From positions 1-64,000 of the forward strand of contig NZ_FNHS01000020.1 in assembly GCF_900103445.1 (NCBI RefSeq): DNA of 64,000 nucleotides, given 5' to 3'. This DNA is from Methylobacterium phyllostachyos. GTDB taxonomy: Bacteria; Pseudomonadota; Alphaproteobacteria; Rhizobiales; Beijerinckiaceae. Of this stretch, positions 1 through 8,846 are shown in pieces. The translations under genes were made by a program, and so were the position numbers. Numbering within the stretch: position 1 is the first letter of the stretch; each line of letters begins with the position of its first letter. The notes under the pieces were generated by a model. The model was not told the origin of the DNA. It did not search any database and saw nothing but the letters and a program-made list of their open reading frames with translations.

Positions 1-1
1 T

Positions 2-319
2 TACGACACCTTCGCGGTGATCGGCCACACCGAGACCGCGCCGGCCCCGGTCTCCGGCTCGGCGCGGGACAAGCCCCTGCGGGAGGGCGCGATCGCCGGC
101 ATGCCGCACTGGCCGGTACGCCTGAGCTACTACACGGAGGGCGCTGGCGAGCGCACGCCGATCTACACCCTCGGATTCGACCTCTACGAGAACGGGGTCA
201 GCGGCGCGCTCAAGCTCGATTACGGCGACTTCGCCATCCTGGGCGACATGACCGCCCTCGACATCGATGCGAAGGCGGGGCGCGCCGACAAGGACGAGGG
301 GAAGGGCTGCACACCCTGA
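2..319 (+). CDS. EipB-like (DUF1849) envelope protein, C-terminal fragment
   Basis: The reading frame is open from the first bases of the window and stops at 319, so only the last ~105 residues are seen. The fragment carries the pattern expected of the C-terminal half of the DUF1849/EipB family: a VIGHTE-like strand, then a block ending in SGALKLDYGDFAILGDM. Family knowledge: EipB is a periplasmic beta-spiral protein linked to envelope integrity in Brucella and relatives. The signal peptide would lie outside the window. Identification rests on this short stretch, so the family call is moderate and the role is inferred. Confidence 0.6.
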   Translation, partial: YDTFAVIGHTETAPAPVSGSARDKPLREGAIAGMPHWPVRLSYYTEGAGERTPIYTLGFDLYENGVSGALKLDYGDFAILGDMTALDIDAKAGRADKDEGKGCTP

Positions 320-351
320 ACCTCAAGGACCGAAGGGCGCGGGCCGCAGCC

Positions 352-654
352 TCACGCCCACTCGTCATCCGGCCTCGGCGACAACCTTTGCCACGCCGCC
401 GCGATCCGCTCGGGCTTCACGTCCAGGGCCCGTGCACAAGCCAGCAACACGGCCTCGTCACCCATCACATGATCGAGGACGCCGACCAGAAAGGCCGGCT
501 CCCGGACGCTGGCGCGCAGCGTGTCGAGGTCGAGGCCGGTGGCCGCGAGGAACGGCAGGAGGCGGTCCTCCTCCCCCGTGATCCACAGAAGAACGTCGAG
601 GGCGAGCCGCTCTGCAGCCTCATCCCCTTGAAGAGGTTTGCCATTCATCAACAT
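352..654 (-). CDS. DUF3572 family protein
   Basis: This is a small acidic protein of about 100 residues with the DUF3572 pattern: an AERLALDVLLWITGEEDRL helix, then FLAATGLDLDTLR and a C-terminal helix. It is divergent from divK, a placement I recall as common in alphaproteobacteria. The frame is open up to a GTG at 687, but the family usually begins near MNGKPL, so I prefer the ATG at 654 or 648. Neither has a clear ribosome binding site. Function is unknown. Confidence 0.7.
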   Translation of the reverse strand: MLMNGKPLQGDEAAERLALDVLLWITGEEDRLLPFLAATGLDLDTLRASVREPAFLVGVLDHVMGDEAVLLACARALDVKPERIAAAWQRLSPRPDDEWA

Positions 655-728
655 GTCAACGTTACAAAGGTGATGGAGGGGCTTCACCGCCCGCTAATCA
701 TGATCGGCGCGCACCGGGACAACGGATC

Positions 729-1100
729 ATGAAGAAGACGGTGCTGATCGTCGAGGACAACGAGTTGAACATGAAGCTGTTCAACGACCTCCTGGAGGCG
801 AACGGCTACGCGACGCTCAAGACCGCCCACGGCATCGAGGCGATCGAGCTGGCGCGCGCCCACCACCCCGACCTGATCCTGATGGACATCCAGCTCCCGG
901 AGGTCTCGGGCCTTGAGGTCACCAAGTGGCTCAAGGAAGATGACGATCTCAAGTCCATCCCGGTCATCGCCATCACGGCCTTCGCCATGAAGGGCGACGA
1001 GGAGCGGATCCGCGAGGGCGGCTGCGAGGCCTACCTGTCGAAGCCGATTTCGGTCGCGAAGTTTTTGGCAACGGTTCGCGCGTATCTTGAGCCGCGGTGA
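729..1100 (+). CDS. divK: DivK single-domain response regulator
   Basis: The protein is a 123-residue stand-alone receiver with nothing after it. The acidic pocket (E9, D10), phospho-acceptor D53 in LILMDIQLPE, T83 and K105 in LSKP are all present, and the sequence is very close to the DivK family. DivK is phosphorylated by PleC/DivJ-type kinases and controls the CckA-CtrA cell-cycle relay; it acts in the cytoplasm and at the poles. pleD follows 130 bases downstream, the usual divK-pleD pairing. The start ATG lies just after the divergent DUF3572 gene. Confidence 0.95.
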   Translation: MKKTVLIVEDNELNMKLFNDLLEANGYATLKTAHGIEAIELARAHHPDLILMDIQLPEVSGLEVTKWLKEDDDLKSIPVIAITAFAMKGDEERIREGGCEAYLSKPISVAKFLATVRAYLEPR

Positions 1101-1115
1101 TCCCAGAGAGGCCCA

Positions 1116-1158
1116 CCGTTGAGGTTGCCCCCGACCGAGTCGGGGACAACCTCAACGG
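1116..1158 (+). terminator. Long hairpin between divK and pleD
   Basis: Two 20-nt arms (1116-1135 and 1139-1158) pair with a single C-A mismatch around a 3-nt loop, starting 16 bases after the divK stop. No run of T follows, so it is not a textbook intrinsic terminator. It could attenuate read-through into pleD, protect the divK 3' end, or be a short palindromic repeat. Which of these applies is not known. Confidence 0.4.
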
Positions 1159-1229
1159 TCTGTCTCGATGCGCGGCCGCATCCGGATCCACCCGTCCCGG
1201 GCCGCACCGCCGCGCGTCAGCGAGGAACC

Positions 1230-2603
1230 ATGTCGGCCCGCGTCCTGATTGTCGACGACCTGTTCCCGAACGTGAAGCTTCTGGAGACGAAGCTCGGGCT
1301 CGAATATTTCGACACCCTCGCCGCCATGAATGGCCGGGACGCCATCGCGATCTGCGAGAAGGGCCTGTGCGATCTCGTCCTGCTCGACGTGATGATGCCC
1401 GGCATGGACGGGTTCGAGGTCTGCCGCCACCTCAAGAGCAACCCGGTCACCGCCCATATCCCGGTGGTGATGGTCACGGCCCTCGACCAGCCCTCGGACC
1501 GCCTGCGCGGCCTCGATGCCGGCGCCGACGACTTCCTGACCAAGCCCGTGGACGACACCGCCCTGTTCACCCGGGTGCGCAGCCTCGTCCGCCTGAAGGC
1601 GGTCACCGACGAATTGCGTCAGCGGGCGCTGGCCTCCCGTGAGTTCGGGATCGGCGACCCCCTCGCGCTCGCCGCCGCCGAGACCGGCCTCGACGCCCGG
1701 ATCCTGCTGATCGAGGACCGCCCCGGCTCGGCCGAGCGCCTCGCCGGCGCCCTGCGCCAGCACCACGCGGTGACGATCGAGCCCGATCCGCAGGCGGCCC
1801 TGGTGCTGGCCGCCGAGGGCGGGTTCGACCTCGCCCTGGTCAGCCTCGATCTCGACGGGTTCGACGGCCTGCGCCTGTGCAGCCAGCTCCGATCGCTCGA
1901 CCGGACCCGCGCCATGCCGCTGATCATGCTGGCGGAGGAGCACGACCGCGCCCGGGTGGTGCGCGGCCTTGATTTCGGCGTGCACGACTTCCTGATGCGC
2001 CCGGTCGACCGCAACGAGCTGCTGGCCCGGGCCCGCACCCAGGTGAAGCGCCGTCGCTTCACGGAGGCGCTCCGGGGCGCGATGCAGGCCTCCCTGCAGA
2101 TGGCCGTCACCGACGCGCTGACCGGCCTGCACAACCGCCGCTACCTCGACAACCACCTCGGTGCGCTGTTCGCGCAGCCGGGGGCCCGGCATTCAGCGCT
2201 CGCGGCCCTGATCCTCGACATCGACCACTTCAAGCGGATCAACGACGGCTACGGTCACGAGGCCGGGGACGAGGTTCTGCGCGGCTTCGCCGACCGGGTC
2301 CGCCAGCACACCCGCCCGGTCGATATCGTGGCGCGTTACGGTGGCGAAGAGGTGGTGGTCATTCTGCCGGAGGCCGGCCTTGCCGAGGCGCAGGTGATCG
2401 CCGAGCGCATCCGCGAGCGGGTCGAGGCGGTGCCGTTCTCGGTCCAGCGGGCGACCCGGTCCATCGGCGTGACGGTCTCGATCGGCGTCGCCGTGCGGCA
2501 CGCCGACGATGCGGATCCCAGCGCCATGCTGCGGCGGGCCGACCTCGCCCTCTACCGCGCCAAGGCGGCGGGGCGGAACCGGGTGGAGCCGCAGGCCGCC
2601 TGA
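1230..2603 (+). CDS. pleD: PleD response regulator diguanylate cyclase (REC-REC-GGDEF)
   Basis: The 457-residue protein has the PleD layout. The first receiver has D9, D10, acceptor D53 in LVLLDVMMPGMDG and the TKPV lysine. A second degenerate receiver (about 150-275) keeps few active residues. A C-terminal GGDEF domain carries the active loop as GGEE (RYGGEEVVVILP). An RPVD motif five residues before it matches the RxxD inhibitory site, so product inhibition by c-di-GMP is expected. It makes c-di-GMP from GTP. I chose the ATG at 1230, where MSARVLIVDD begins the receiver; the frame is open upstream through the hairpin. Confidence 0.93.
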   Translation: MSARVLIVDDLFPNVKLLETKLGLEYFDTLAAMNGRDAIAICEKGLCDLVLLDVMMPGMDGFEVCRHLKSNPVTAHIPVVMVTALDQPSDRLRGLDAGADDFLTKPVDDTALFTRVRSLVRLKAVTDELRQRALASREFGIGDPLALAAAETGLDARILLIEDRPGSAERLAGALRQHHAVTIEPDPQAALVLAAEGGFDLALVSLDLDGFDGLRLCSQLRSLDRTRAMPLIMLAEEHDRARVVRGLDFGVHDFLMRPVDRNELLARARTQVKRRRFTEALRGAMQASLQMAVTDALTGLHNRRYLDNHLGALFAQPGARHSALAALILDIDHFKRINDGYGHEAGDEVLRGFADRVRQHTRPVDIVARYGGEEVVVILPEAGLAEAQVIAERIRERVEAVPFSVQRATRSIGVTVSIGVAVRHADDADPSAMLRRADLALYRAKAAGRNRVEPQAA

Positions 2604-2648
2604 GGCCGCGTCCCACCGGCGATTCCAGCCGTCATTCGCGGTCCTGCC

Positions 2649-3338
2649 TCAGCTCAGATCCTCCCAGCTCGCCTTCGTCACGGCCCGCGCCGCCCGCAGC
2701 CGCGCCACGGCGGCGAGGGTCCAGGCCCGGTCCTCTCCCGTGTGCGAGCCGAGGCAGCGCAGGCTGCCGCCCTCCACCCCCTGAACCAGCGTGCTGGCCT
2801 TCACCTTGAGGCCGAGCGCGTCGAGTTCAGCCAGCAGCGCCGCCGGATCGGCCTCCGGGCCGAATTCCAGCGTCATCGTGCCGTAGCTGCGCCGGCGCAG
2901 GACGGCTTCGAGCCGGCGCAGGGCCTGGAGCGTGACGAGCCCCGCCAGGGTGGCGGCGAGGCCGATCGGCCAGGCGCCGCTGCCGAAGCACAACCCGATC
3001 ACCGTGGTGAGCCACAGGGTCGCCGCCGTGGTGACACCGCGCACGATGTTGCCCTGCTTCAGGATCGTGCCGGCCCCGATGAAGCCGATGCCGCCGAGCA
3101 CGCCCTGCGCCAGCCGCATCAGGTCGAGCCGGGTGAGGCCGCCGCTGGACCCGGCCGTCTGCGCCAGCAGCCAATCGGCGAGCAGCATCGCCGTGCAGGC
3201 CGAGAGGCCGATCAGCACGAGGGTCCGCAGGCCGGCCGGATGGCCGAGCTCTTCCCGGTCCCATCCGAGCACGAAGGCCGCCAGGAAGGTCAGGCCGATG
3301 CGGACCGCAATGGTATCGAGGGTCAGATCGCCGCTCAT
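2649..3338 (-). CDS. MgtC/SapB family membrane protein
   Basis: This 229-residue protein has four or more hydrophobic segments in the first 150 residues with the MgtC landmarks: LGWDREELGHPAGLRTL near the N-terminus and GVLGGIGFIGAGTILK with GVTTAATLW after it. A soluble ~75-residue ACT-like tail follows. Family members are inner-membrane proteins linked to Mg2+ limitation, virulence or membrane potential; the local role is not evident. It is convergent with pleD and divergent from the DUF2252 gene. Confidence 0.85.
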   Translation of the reverse strand: MSGDLTLDTIAVRIGLTFLAAFVLGWDREELGHPAGLRTLVLIGLSACTAMLLADWLLAQTAGSSGGLTRLDLMRLAQGVLGGIGFIGAGTILKQGNIVRGVTTAATLWLTTVIGLCFGSGAWPIGLAATLAGLVTLQALRRLEAVLRRRSYGTMTLEFGPEADPAALLAELDALGLKVKASTLVQGVEGGSLRCLGSHTGEDRAWTLAAVARLRAARAVTKASWEDLS

Positions 3339-3589
3339 CGCGCCAAGCCGGCATCAAATGCGGTCTTTCGGCAGACTTGGCGTTCCGCGCAAATCCCGGA
3401 CGCGCGGTGAACAGGTTCGGGCGTGTCGACGGGCGGCCGGCGCCCGGCGGATCGATCAAAGGTCTGTCGCATGACCGCGAGGTATAGCGTCCCGCCCGGT
3501 CAGGAAGCGCGGATCCGGCCGATGAACGCGAATTTAATGTCTGGTCGCGTACGCAGCATCGCGACACGCGTTATCGAGCGCTGTCTGCG

Positions 3590-4828
3590 ATGACGGCAGG
3601 GCGAGGAGCGAACGACCGAATGGATATGCAGGTGCCGGCACGATCCGGCCGCGATGCGAGCGTGCTGGAGCACCGCCGCCTGTGCAAGATCGCTTCCTCG
3701 CCGCACGCCTATGTTCGCGGCACCACGGCGCGCTTCTACGACCTGATCGCCCAGATGCCGGCTGGGAGCCTGCCTGAGGGGCCGCCGGTCTGGATCTGCG
3801 GCGACGCGCATCTGGGTAACCTCGGCGCGGTGGCCGATGCGGATGGGCGGATCGGCATCCAGATCCGCGACCTCGACCAGACCGTGGTGGCGAACCCAGC
3901 CTTCGACCTCGTGCGGCTGGCCCTGTCCCTGGTCACCGCGGCGCTGAACGCGACGCTGCCCGGCATCGTCACCGCGCGGATGATGGACGCCATGGCGATC
4001 GGCTACGCCGAGGGAATCGCCGACCCCGAAGGCGTCGAGCGCGACATCGCCGAATCCGAGATCGTCGCCACCACGAAGCAACGGGCGCTCGGCCGGCGCT
4101 GGCGCCACCTGTCCCGCGAGCGCCTGAAGGGCAAGACGGATTACCTGCCGCGGGGGCACCGGTTCTTCGACCTAGACCCCGACGAGCAGGACGCGTTGAC
4201 GGCGCTGATCGGGGATCCGGCGGTGCGCCGGCTCGTCCTGGCGCTGGGCAGCGGCGCGGCGGATGCCGAGATTCGGCTCCTCGACGCCGCGTACTGGATC
4301 AAGGGCTGCAGCTCGCTCGGGCGGCTGCGCTATGCCGGCCTCGTGGAGATCCGCGGCGGCCGGCGCCCGCATCTCGCCCTCCTCGACGTAAAGGAGGCGG
4401 TGCCGCACCTCGCGCCGGCTGCCAGCGGCGCCGCCATGCCAACCGACCATGCCGAGCGCGTGGTGGCGGGCGCCCGGGCGCTGTCGCCGCATCTCGGCGA
4501 CCGGATGGTGGCCGGCCACGTCCTGGGCAAGCCCGTCACGGTCCGCGAGCTGATGCCACAGGATCTCAAGATCGACGCGGAGCAGTTCTCCCGGCGCGAG
4601 GCGGTCCGCGTCGCCGGCCATCTCGCCGCGATTCTCGGCCGGGCCCATGGCCGGCAGATGGACGGGGCCGTCCGCCCGGGTTGGATCGAGGCGGTGCGCG
4701 CCGTCGGGCCGGGCCCCGATGCCCCCGGCTGGCTCTGGTCGGTGGTCACCGACCTGATGGGCGCGCACCAGCGCGGCTACCTGGAGCATTGCTACCGGAT
4801 CGCCCGCGAGGACCTGTCCCGCGGCTGA
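3590..4828 (+). CDS. DUF2252 family protein
   Basis: The 412-residue protein matches DUF2252, a kinase-like (APH-fold) family of unknown substrate. The core contains WICGDAHLGNLG followed by a second block with RDLDQTVVANPAFDLVRLA, resembling the HGDxxxxN and D[L/F]D motifs of aminoglycoside-kinase folds. An alternative start is ATG 3620 (MDMQVPARSG), which has a GAGGAG purine run 11 bases upstream. It stands alone between mgtC and accA. No function can be assigned from context. Confidence 0.85.
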   Translation: MTAGRGANDRMDMQVPARSGRDASVLEHRRLCKIASSPHAYVRGTTARFYDLIAQMPAGSLPEGPPVWICGDAHLGNLGAVADADGRIGIQIRDLDQTVVANPAFDLVRLALSLVTAALNATLPGIVTARMMDAMAIGYAEGIADPEGVERDIAESEIVATTKQRALGRRWRHLSRERLKGKTDYLPRGHRFFDLDPDEQDALTALIGDPAVRRLVLALGSGAADAEIRLLDAAYWIKGCSSLGRLRYAGLVEIRGGRRPHLALLDVKEAVPHLAPAASGAAMPTDHAERVVAGARALSPHLGDRMVAGHVLGKPVTVRELMPQDLKIDAEQFSRREAVRVAGHLAAILGRAHGRQMDGAVRPGWIEAVRAVGPGPDAPGWLWSVVTDLMGAHQRGYLEHCYRIAREDLSRG

Positions 4829-4933
4829 CGCGGGCCGCCCGCCGCCAACAGGCCGGTTGACACCACTCCCGCCATCGCCAACACCTCGCGCCCGCCGCCT
4901 CGCTGCGGCGGATCCCGGGAAATCTGTGACACG

Positions 4934-5896
4934 ATGGCGGTGACGCGCACCTATCTCGACTTCGAGAAGCCCGTGGCCGAGCTGGAGGCCAAGCTCGAGG
5001 AATTGCGCGCCGTGAGCGCGCGCGACGGCGCGGTTTCGATCGCCGAGGAGGTCGGCCGGCTGGAGGCGAAGGCCGGTCAGGCGCTCGCCGAGATCTACGC
5101 GAATCTCACCCCCTGGCAGAAGACCCAGGTCGCCCGCCACCCGCAGCGGCCGCACTTCGTCGACTATTGCGGCGGGCTCATCACCGAATTCACGCCGCTC
5201 GCCGGCGACCGCAACTTCGGCGAGGACGAGGCGATCCTCGGCGGGTTCGGCCGGTTCCGCGGGAGGCCGGTGCTGGTGCTCGGCCAGGAGAAGGGCGCCA
5301 CCACCGAGGCGCGGCTGCGTCACAATTTCGGGATGGCCCGGCCCGAGGGCTACCGCAAAGCGGTCCGCCTGATGGAGACCGCCGACCGGTTCGGCTTAGC
5401 CGTCATCGCCTTCGTGGACACGGCCGGCGCCTATCCGGGCATCGAGGCGGAGGAGCGCGGCCAGGCCGAGGCCATCGCCCGCTCGACCGAGGCCTGCCTG
5501 GCGCTCGGCGTCCCCAACGTCGCCGTGGTGATCGGGGAGGGCGGCTCGGGCGGCGCCATCGCGCTCGCCACCGCCAACCGGGTGCTGATGCTGGAGCACG
5601 CGATCTACGGGGTGATCTCGCCGGAGGGCGCCGCCTCGATCCTGTGGCGCGACCAGGGCCGCGCCGCGGATGCCGCCACCGCCATGAAGATCACCGCCCA
5701 GGACCTGCTGCGGCTCGGCGTCATCGACGCGATCATCCCGGAGGCCACCGGCGGGGCGCACCGCGACCGCGAGGCGGCGATCCGTGCGGCGGGCGACGCG
5801 ATCGCCGAATCGCTCGACCAGTTCGAAGGCCTCGGCCCGGACGAGATCCGCGACCGTCGCGCGGAAAAATTCCTGGCGATCGGCCGGACCCTGTGA
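4934..5896 (+). CDS. accA: Acetyl-CoA carboxylase carboxyltransferase, alpha subunit
   Basis: At 320 residues this is the normal length for AccA. The N-terminal helix (YLDFEKPVAELEAKLEELR), the HPQRPHFVDY segment and the carboxyltransferase core with FVDTAGAYPGIEAEERGQAEAIA and GEGGSGGAIALA are all typical. With AccD it transfers the carboxyl group from carboxybiotin-BCCP to acetyl-CoA, giving malonyl-CoA for fatty acid synthesis. Its stop overlaps the start of the next gene (GTGA), suggesting translational coupling to the DUF1796 protein. Confidence 0.96.
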   Translation: MAVTRTYLDFEKPVAELEAKLEELRAVSARDGAVSIAEEVGRLEAKAGQALAEIYANLTPWQKTQVARHPQRPHFVDYCGGLITEFTPLAGDRNFGEDEAILGGFGRFRGRPVLVLGQEKGATTEARLRHNFGMARPEGYRKAVRLMETADRFGLAVIAFVDTAGAYPGIEAEERGQAEAIARSTEACLALGVPNVAVVIGEGGSGGAIALATANRVLMLEHAIYGVISPEGAASILWRDQGRAADAATAMKITAQDLLRLGVIDAIIPEATGGAHRDREAAIRAAGDAIAESLDQFEGLGPDEIRDRRAEKFLAIGRTL

Positions 5897-6624
5897 GCAC
5901 ACCCGGGGCGACGGGGGGCCTGTTCGGCGCGATCGGGCGGCTGCTCGGCCGGCGGGACGCGCGCGAGCCGGGGGCGCACAACCACATCTCGCTCGGCTGC
6001 AACTGCCAGATGGCGCATGTGCTGAAGACCCTGGACCTGCGCCAGTGGTCGGGCCCGCTCGACTGGATCTTCTCGATGCCCGGCATGGCCCGGGACTGCC
6101 TTGCGGACGATTTTTCCGCCCTCCTCGACCGGGACCAGCTGGAGAGCATCCCGGAAGCCGAGCGGCGCGGTCCCGACATCTGGCGCGGGCGCCACCGGCT
6201 CTACCGGGAGCGGCACGGGCTCGAATGCGTCTTCAACCACCACGACCCGGCGGCGAACGCGGCGGACTATGCGTTCCTCTCCGAGGGCGTGCGCCGGATC
6301 CGGACGGCGCTGGACACGCCCGGCACCGATAACCGGCTCTGGATGATGACCCACCTGCACACGCCCCGCGCGGTGGCGGAGGCGGTGGACGACCAGCTCC
6401 AGGCACGGGCGAGCCGCAACCATTTGACCTTCCTGCAGCTTGAAACCGGGCATCCGCGGATGACGGTCGTGGAGGCCGTCGATCTGCGGCCGACGCTGCG
6501 CTGGCTCACGGTGCAGACGCCCTCCGAGCCGGTGGGCCTGCGGCTCGCCGATCCGGCGGACGATGCCCAGCTCGTGGAGATCATCCGCACGGAGGCGGAG
6601 CGGCGGCCGGCGCTGTTCGGCTGA
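5893..6624 (+). CDS. Putative papain-like cysteine peptidase (DUF1796)
   Basis: The 243-residue protein begins with GTG at 5893 inside the accA stop. After a short basic leader it shows HNHISLGCNCQMAHVLKTL and SGPLDWIFSMP, the signature of DUF1796 'putative papain-like cysteine peptidases' (LGxNC, then PxDWI). A later HHDPAANAADY and a MTHLHTP stretch could supply His. No signal peptide is visible, so it is probably cytoplasmic. Enzymatic activity is a family-level prediction. The coupling to accA is unexplained. Confidence 0.75.
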   Translation: MSTPGATGGLFGAIGRLLGRRDAREPGAHNHISLGCNCQMAHVLKTLDLRQWSGPLDWIFSMPGMARDCLADDFSALLDRDQLESIPEAERRGPDIWRGRHRLYRERHGLECVFNHHDPAANAADYAFLSEGVRRIRTALDTPGTDNRLWMMTHLHTPRAVAEAVDDQLQARASRNHLTFLQLETGHPRMTVVEAVDLRPTLRWLTVQTPSEPVGLRLADPADDAQLVEIIRTEAERRPALFG

Positions 6625-6639
6625 GCGGTCACAGGCGCG

Positions 6640-6891
6640 TCAGTGCGTGGCCCGCGATAGGGCGACGATCGCGCCGACGATGACGATCGTCTGGAAGCCG
6701 ATCGAGCCGATCACCCATGTCGTGATGTCGAACTTGGCCTCGGCGAGGTCTGTCTTCGTAACGAGATTAGTCAGGTCGGCGTCGCGGCTCGCGCGGATCG
6801 CGGTGGTGATCGCCTCAGCCTGATCCTCGGATAGGCCCGTAGCCTTGAGCCGACGCACAAGGGCATGCGTATCGAGCGAGAGGGCCGTCAT
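6640..6891 (-). CDS. Small CCDC90/DUF1640-like membrane-anchored protein
   Basis: The product is 83 residues. The N-terminal half (LDTHALVRRLKATGLSEDQAEAITTAI) matches the start of DUF1640/CCDC90-type proteins, a short coiled-coil-prone middle follows, and a single C-terminal membrane helix (about 57-78) ends in SRATH. Members are small coiled-coil proteins that often occur in variable regions and have no firm function in bacteria. I used ATG 6891, where the family pattern begins, although the frame is open further upstream. Confidence 0.7.
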   Translation of the reverse strand: MTALSLDTHALVRRLKATGLSEDQAEAITTAIRASRDADLTNLVTKTDLAEAKFDITTWVIGSIGFQTIVIVGAIVALSRATH

Positions 6892-6939
6892 AGGCGACGT
6901 CGGCGTTTCTGAAGCCTGAACGATCCTTCGACCGAAGCC

Positions 6940-6974
6940 GGAGAATGGCCGTCGCCAAGTTGGCGCCTTTCTCC
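6940..6974 (-). terminator. Candidate hairpin downstream of pit
   Basis: A two-part stem lies 70-110 bases past the minus-strand pit stop: GGAGAA/TTCTCC outside (6940-6945, 6969-6974) and CGCCAA/TTGGCG inside (6953-6958, 6960-6965) with an unpaired middle. It has no strong T tract on the minus strand. It may end the DUF47-pit transcript. Confidence 0.35.
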
Positions 6975-7046
6975 CCCGGGGGCAAGCCGCGAGACGGGCG
7001 TTCGAGCTTATCGGACCCGCCGACCTGAGGGGTCCGGCCCTTCCCG

Positions 7047-8036
7047 TCACGGCAGCACGAAGCCGGACACAGCATAGACCAGGGCCGCCACGAGGGCGGC
7101 GGCCGGCATCGTCACCACCCAGGCGACCACGATGCCCTGGGCCACGTTCCAGCGGACCGCGGAGACGCGCCGGGCCGCGCCGACACCGACGATCGCCCCG
7201 GTGATCGTGTGGGTCGTGGAGACCGGGATCCCGAAGGCGGTGGCCACGAAGAGGGTCAGCGCGCCGCCGGTCTCGGCGCAGAAGCCCTGCATGGGCGACA
7301 GGCGCGTGATCTTCGAACCCATCGTGTGGACGATGCGCCAGCCGCCCAGCAGGGTGCCGAGCGCCATGGCGCTCTGGCAGGACAGCACCACCCAGAGCGG
7401 TACGTGGAACCCGCCGCTCTCCTCGCCATGGGCGTAGAGGAGCACGGCGATGATGCCCATGGTCTTCTGCGCGTCGTTGCCGCCGTGGCCGAGGGAGTAG
7501 AGCGAGGCCGAGACGAATTGCAGCTTCCGGAACAAGCCGTCCACGGCGGCCGGTGTGGAGCGGACGAAGATCCACGAGACGGCGAGCACGAGGAGCAGCG
7601 CGAGCAGGAAGCCGAGCGCCGGCGACAGCACGATGGCGGCGCTGGTGGTGATGACGCCGGGCCACACGACCGCGCCGAGGCCCGCCTTCGCGATCCCGGC
7701 CCCCAGGAGGCCGCCGATCAGGGCGTGCGAGCTGGAGGAGGGGATCCCGGCATACCACGTGAGCAGGTTCCAGGTGATCGCACCGCCGAGTGCCCCCAGG
7801 ATCACCCGGTCGTCGACCATGGAGACGTCGATGATGCCGGATCCAACCGTCCCGGCCACGTGCAGGCCGAAGACCAGGAACGCGACGAAGTTGAAGAACG
7901 CCGCCCAGAACACCGCGTAGCGGGGCGCCAGCACCCGGGTCGACACGATGGTGGCGATGGAATTCGCGGCGTCGTGCAGGCCGTTCAGGAAGTCGAACAG
8001 CAGCGCGACGGCGATCAGAGCGATGAGGAGGATCAC
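7047..8036 (-). CDS. pit: Inorganic phosphate transporter, PiT family
   Basis: This is a 329-residue polytopic protein with the two PiT signature repeats: FDFLNGLHDAANSIATIVSTR near the N-terminus and SLGHGGNDAQKTMGII in the middle. About 10 hydrophobic segments are visible. PiT proteins import phosphate as a metal-phosphate complex using the proton gradient. It lies 14 bases after the DUF47 gene on the same strand, the standard DUF47-pit operon. Confidence 0.93.
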   Translation of the reverse strand: MILLIALIAVALLFDFLNGLHDAANSIATIVSTRVLAPRYAVFWAAFFNFVAFLVFGLHVAGTVGSGIIDVSMVDDRVILGALGGAITWNLLTWYAGIPSSSSHALIGGLLGAGIAKAGLGAVVWPGVITTSAAIVLSPALGFLLALLLVLAVSWIFVRSTPAAVDGLFRKLQFVSASLYSLGHGGNDAQKTMGIIAVLLYAHGEESGGFHVPLWVVLSCQSAMALGTLLGGWRIVHTMGSKITRLSPMQGFCAETGGALTLFVATAFGIPVSTTHTITGAIVGVGAARRVSAVRWNVAQGIVVAWVVTMPAAALVAALVYAVSGFVLP

Positions 8037-8050
8037 GAGGCGCCCGCGGC

Positions 8051-8692
8051 TCAGACGTGTTCGACGACGATGCTGCTGATCTGGTTCGCCACGTCCTCGA
8101 ACCGGTCCATCACCTTTTCCAGATGGTCGTAGAGTTCGGACCCGATCAGGAAGGCCATGGGATCCTGCCGGGAGGCCCGGAACAGCGCCTTCAGGCCGGC
8201 ATTGTGCAAGTCGTCGGCCCGGCCCTCCAGCTGGATCACGCGCTCGGTCAGGGCGTTCAGCGCCGTGGCGTTCTCGCCGAGGGCGCGCAACTTCGGGAGC
8301 GCCTCGGCCACCACGGCGGCGGCCTCCTCGATCACCGCGCCCATCTCGCGCATGGGAGGCTCGAAGGTCGTCACCTCGAACAGCTGCACGGCCTTGGCGG
8401 TCTTGAGCATCTGGTCGATGGCGTCGTCGAGGGACCCGACCAGCGCCTGGATGTCGCCGCGGTCGAACGGCGTGATGAACGTCCTGCGGACCGCGAGAAG
8501 CGCCTCGCGGGTGATCGCATCGGCCTTGTCCTCATGATCCGCGATAGCTTGGTAGGCGACCGGGACATCCTGGGTCCGGTCGAGCAGGGCGCGCAGGGCC
8601 GCCGCCCCGTCGACCAGCGTGGCGGCATGGCGCTCGAACAGGTCGAAGAACCGGTCTTCCTTCGGCATCAACGCCCGGAACCAAGCCAGCAT
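8051..8692 (-). CDS. DUF47 (PhoU-like) Pit accessory protein
   Basis: This 213-residue all-helical protein begins MLAWFRALMPKEDRFFDLFERHA, which is the typical DUF47 start. The PhoU-like repeats contain the acidic pairs HEDKADAITRE and FDRGDIQALVGSLDDAIDQ that bind metal in this fold. DUF47 proteins are encoded beside PiT transporters and modulate them. I chose the ATG at 8692 because the upstream extension of the frame does not look like the family. Confidence 0.92.
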   Translation of the reverse strand: MLAWFRALMPKEDRFFDLFERHAATLVDGAAALRALLDRTQDVPVAYQAIADHEDKADAITREALLAVRRTFITPFDRGDIQALVGSLDDAIDQMLKTAKAVQLFEVTTFEPPMREMGAVIEEAAAVVAEALPKLRALGENATALNALTERVIQLEGRADDLHNAGLKALFRASRQDPMAFLIGSELYDHLEKVMDRFEDVANQISSIVVEHV

Positions 8693-8846
8693 GTGAAGTC
8701 CAGGTCCCGAGGGCGGAGGGTCTGACGGCCGCAATCGCTCGGGCCGCCACACTGCGACAACCGGGATGCAGGCGCTGTGCTCCCACAACGTAAGGGCGGA
8801 TCCGAAGTCGGCTAGGGTCTCCGCGTGGCGACGTTTGGATCGGCGC

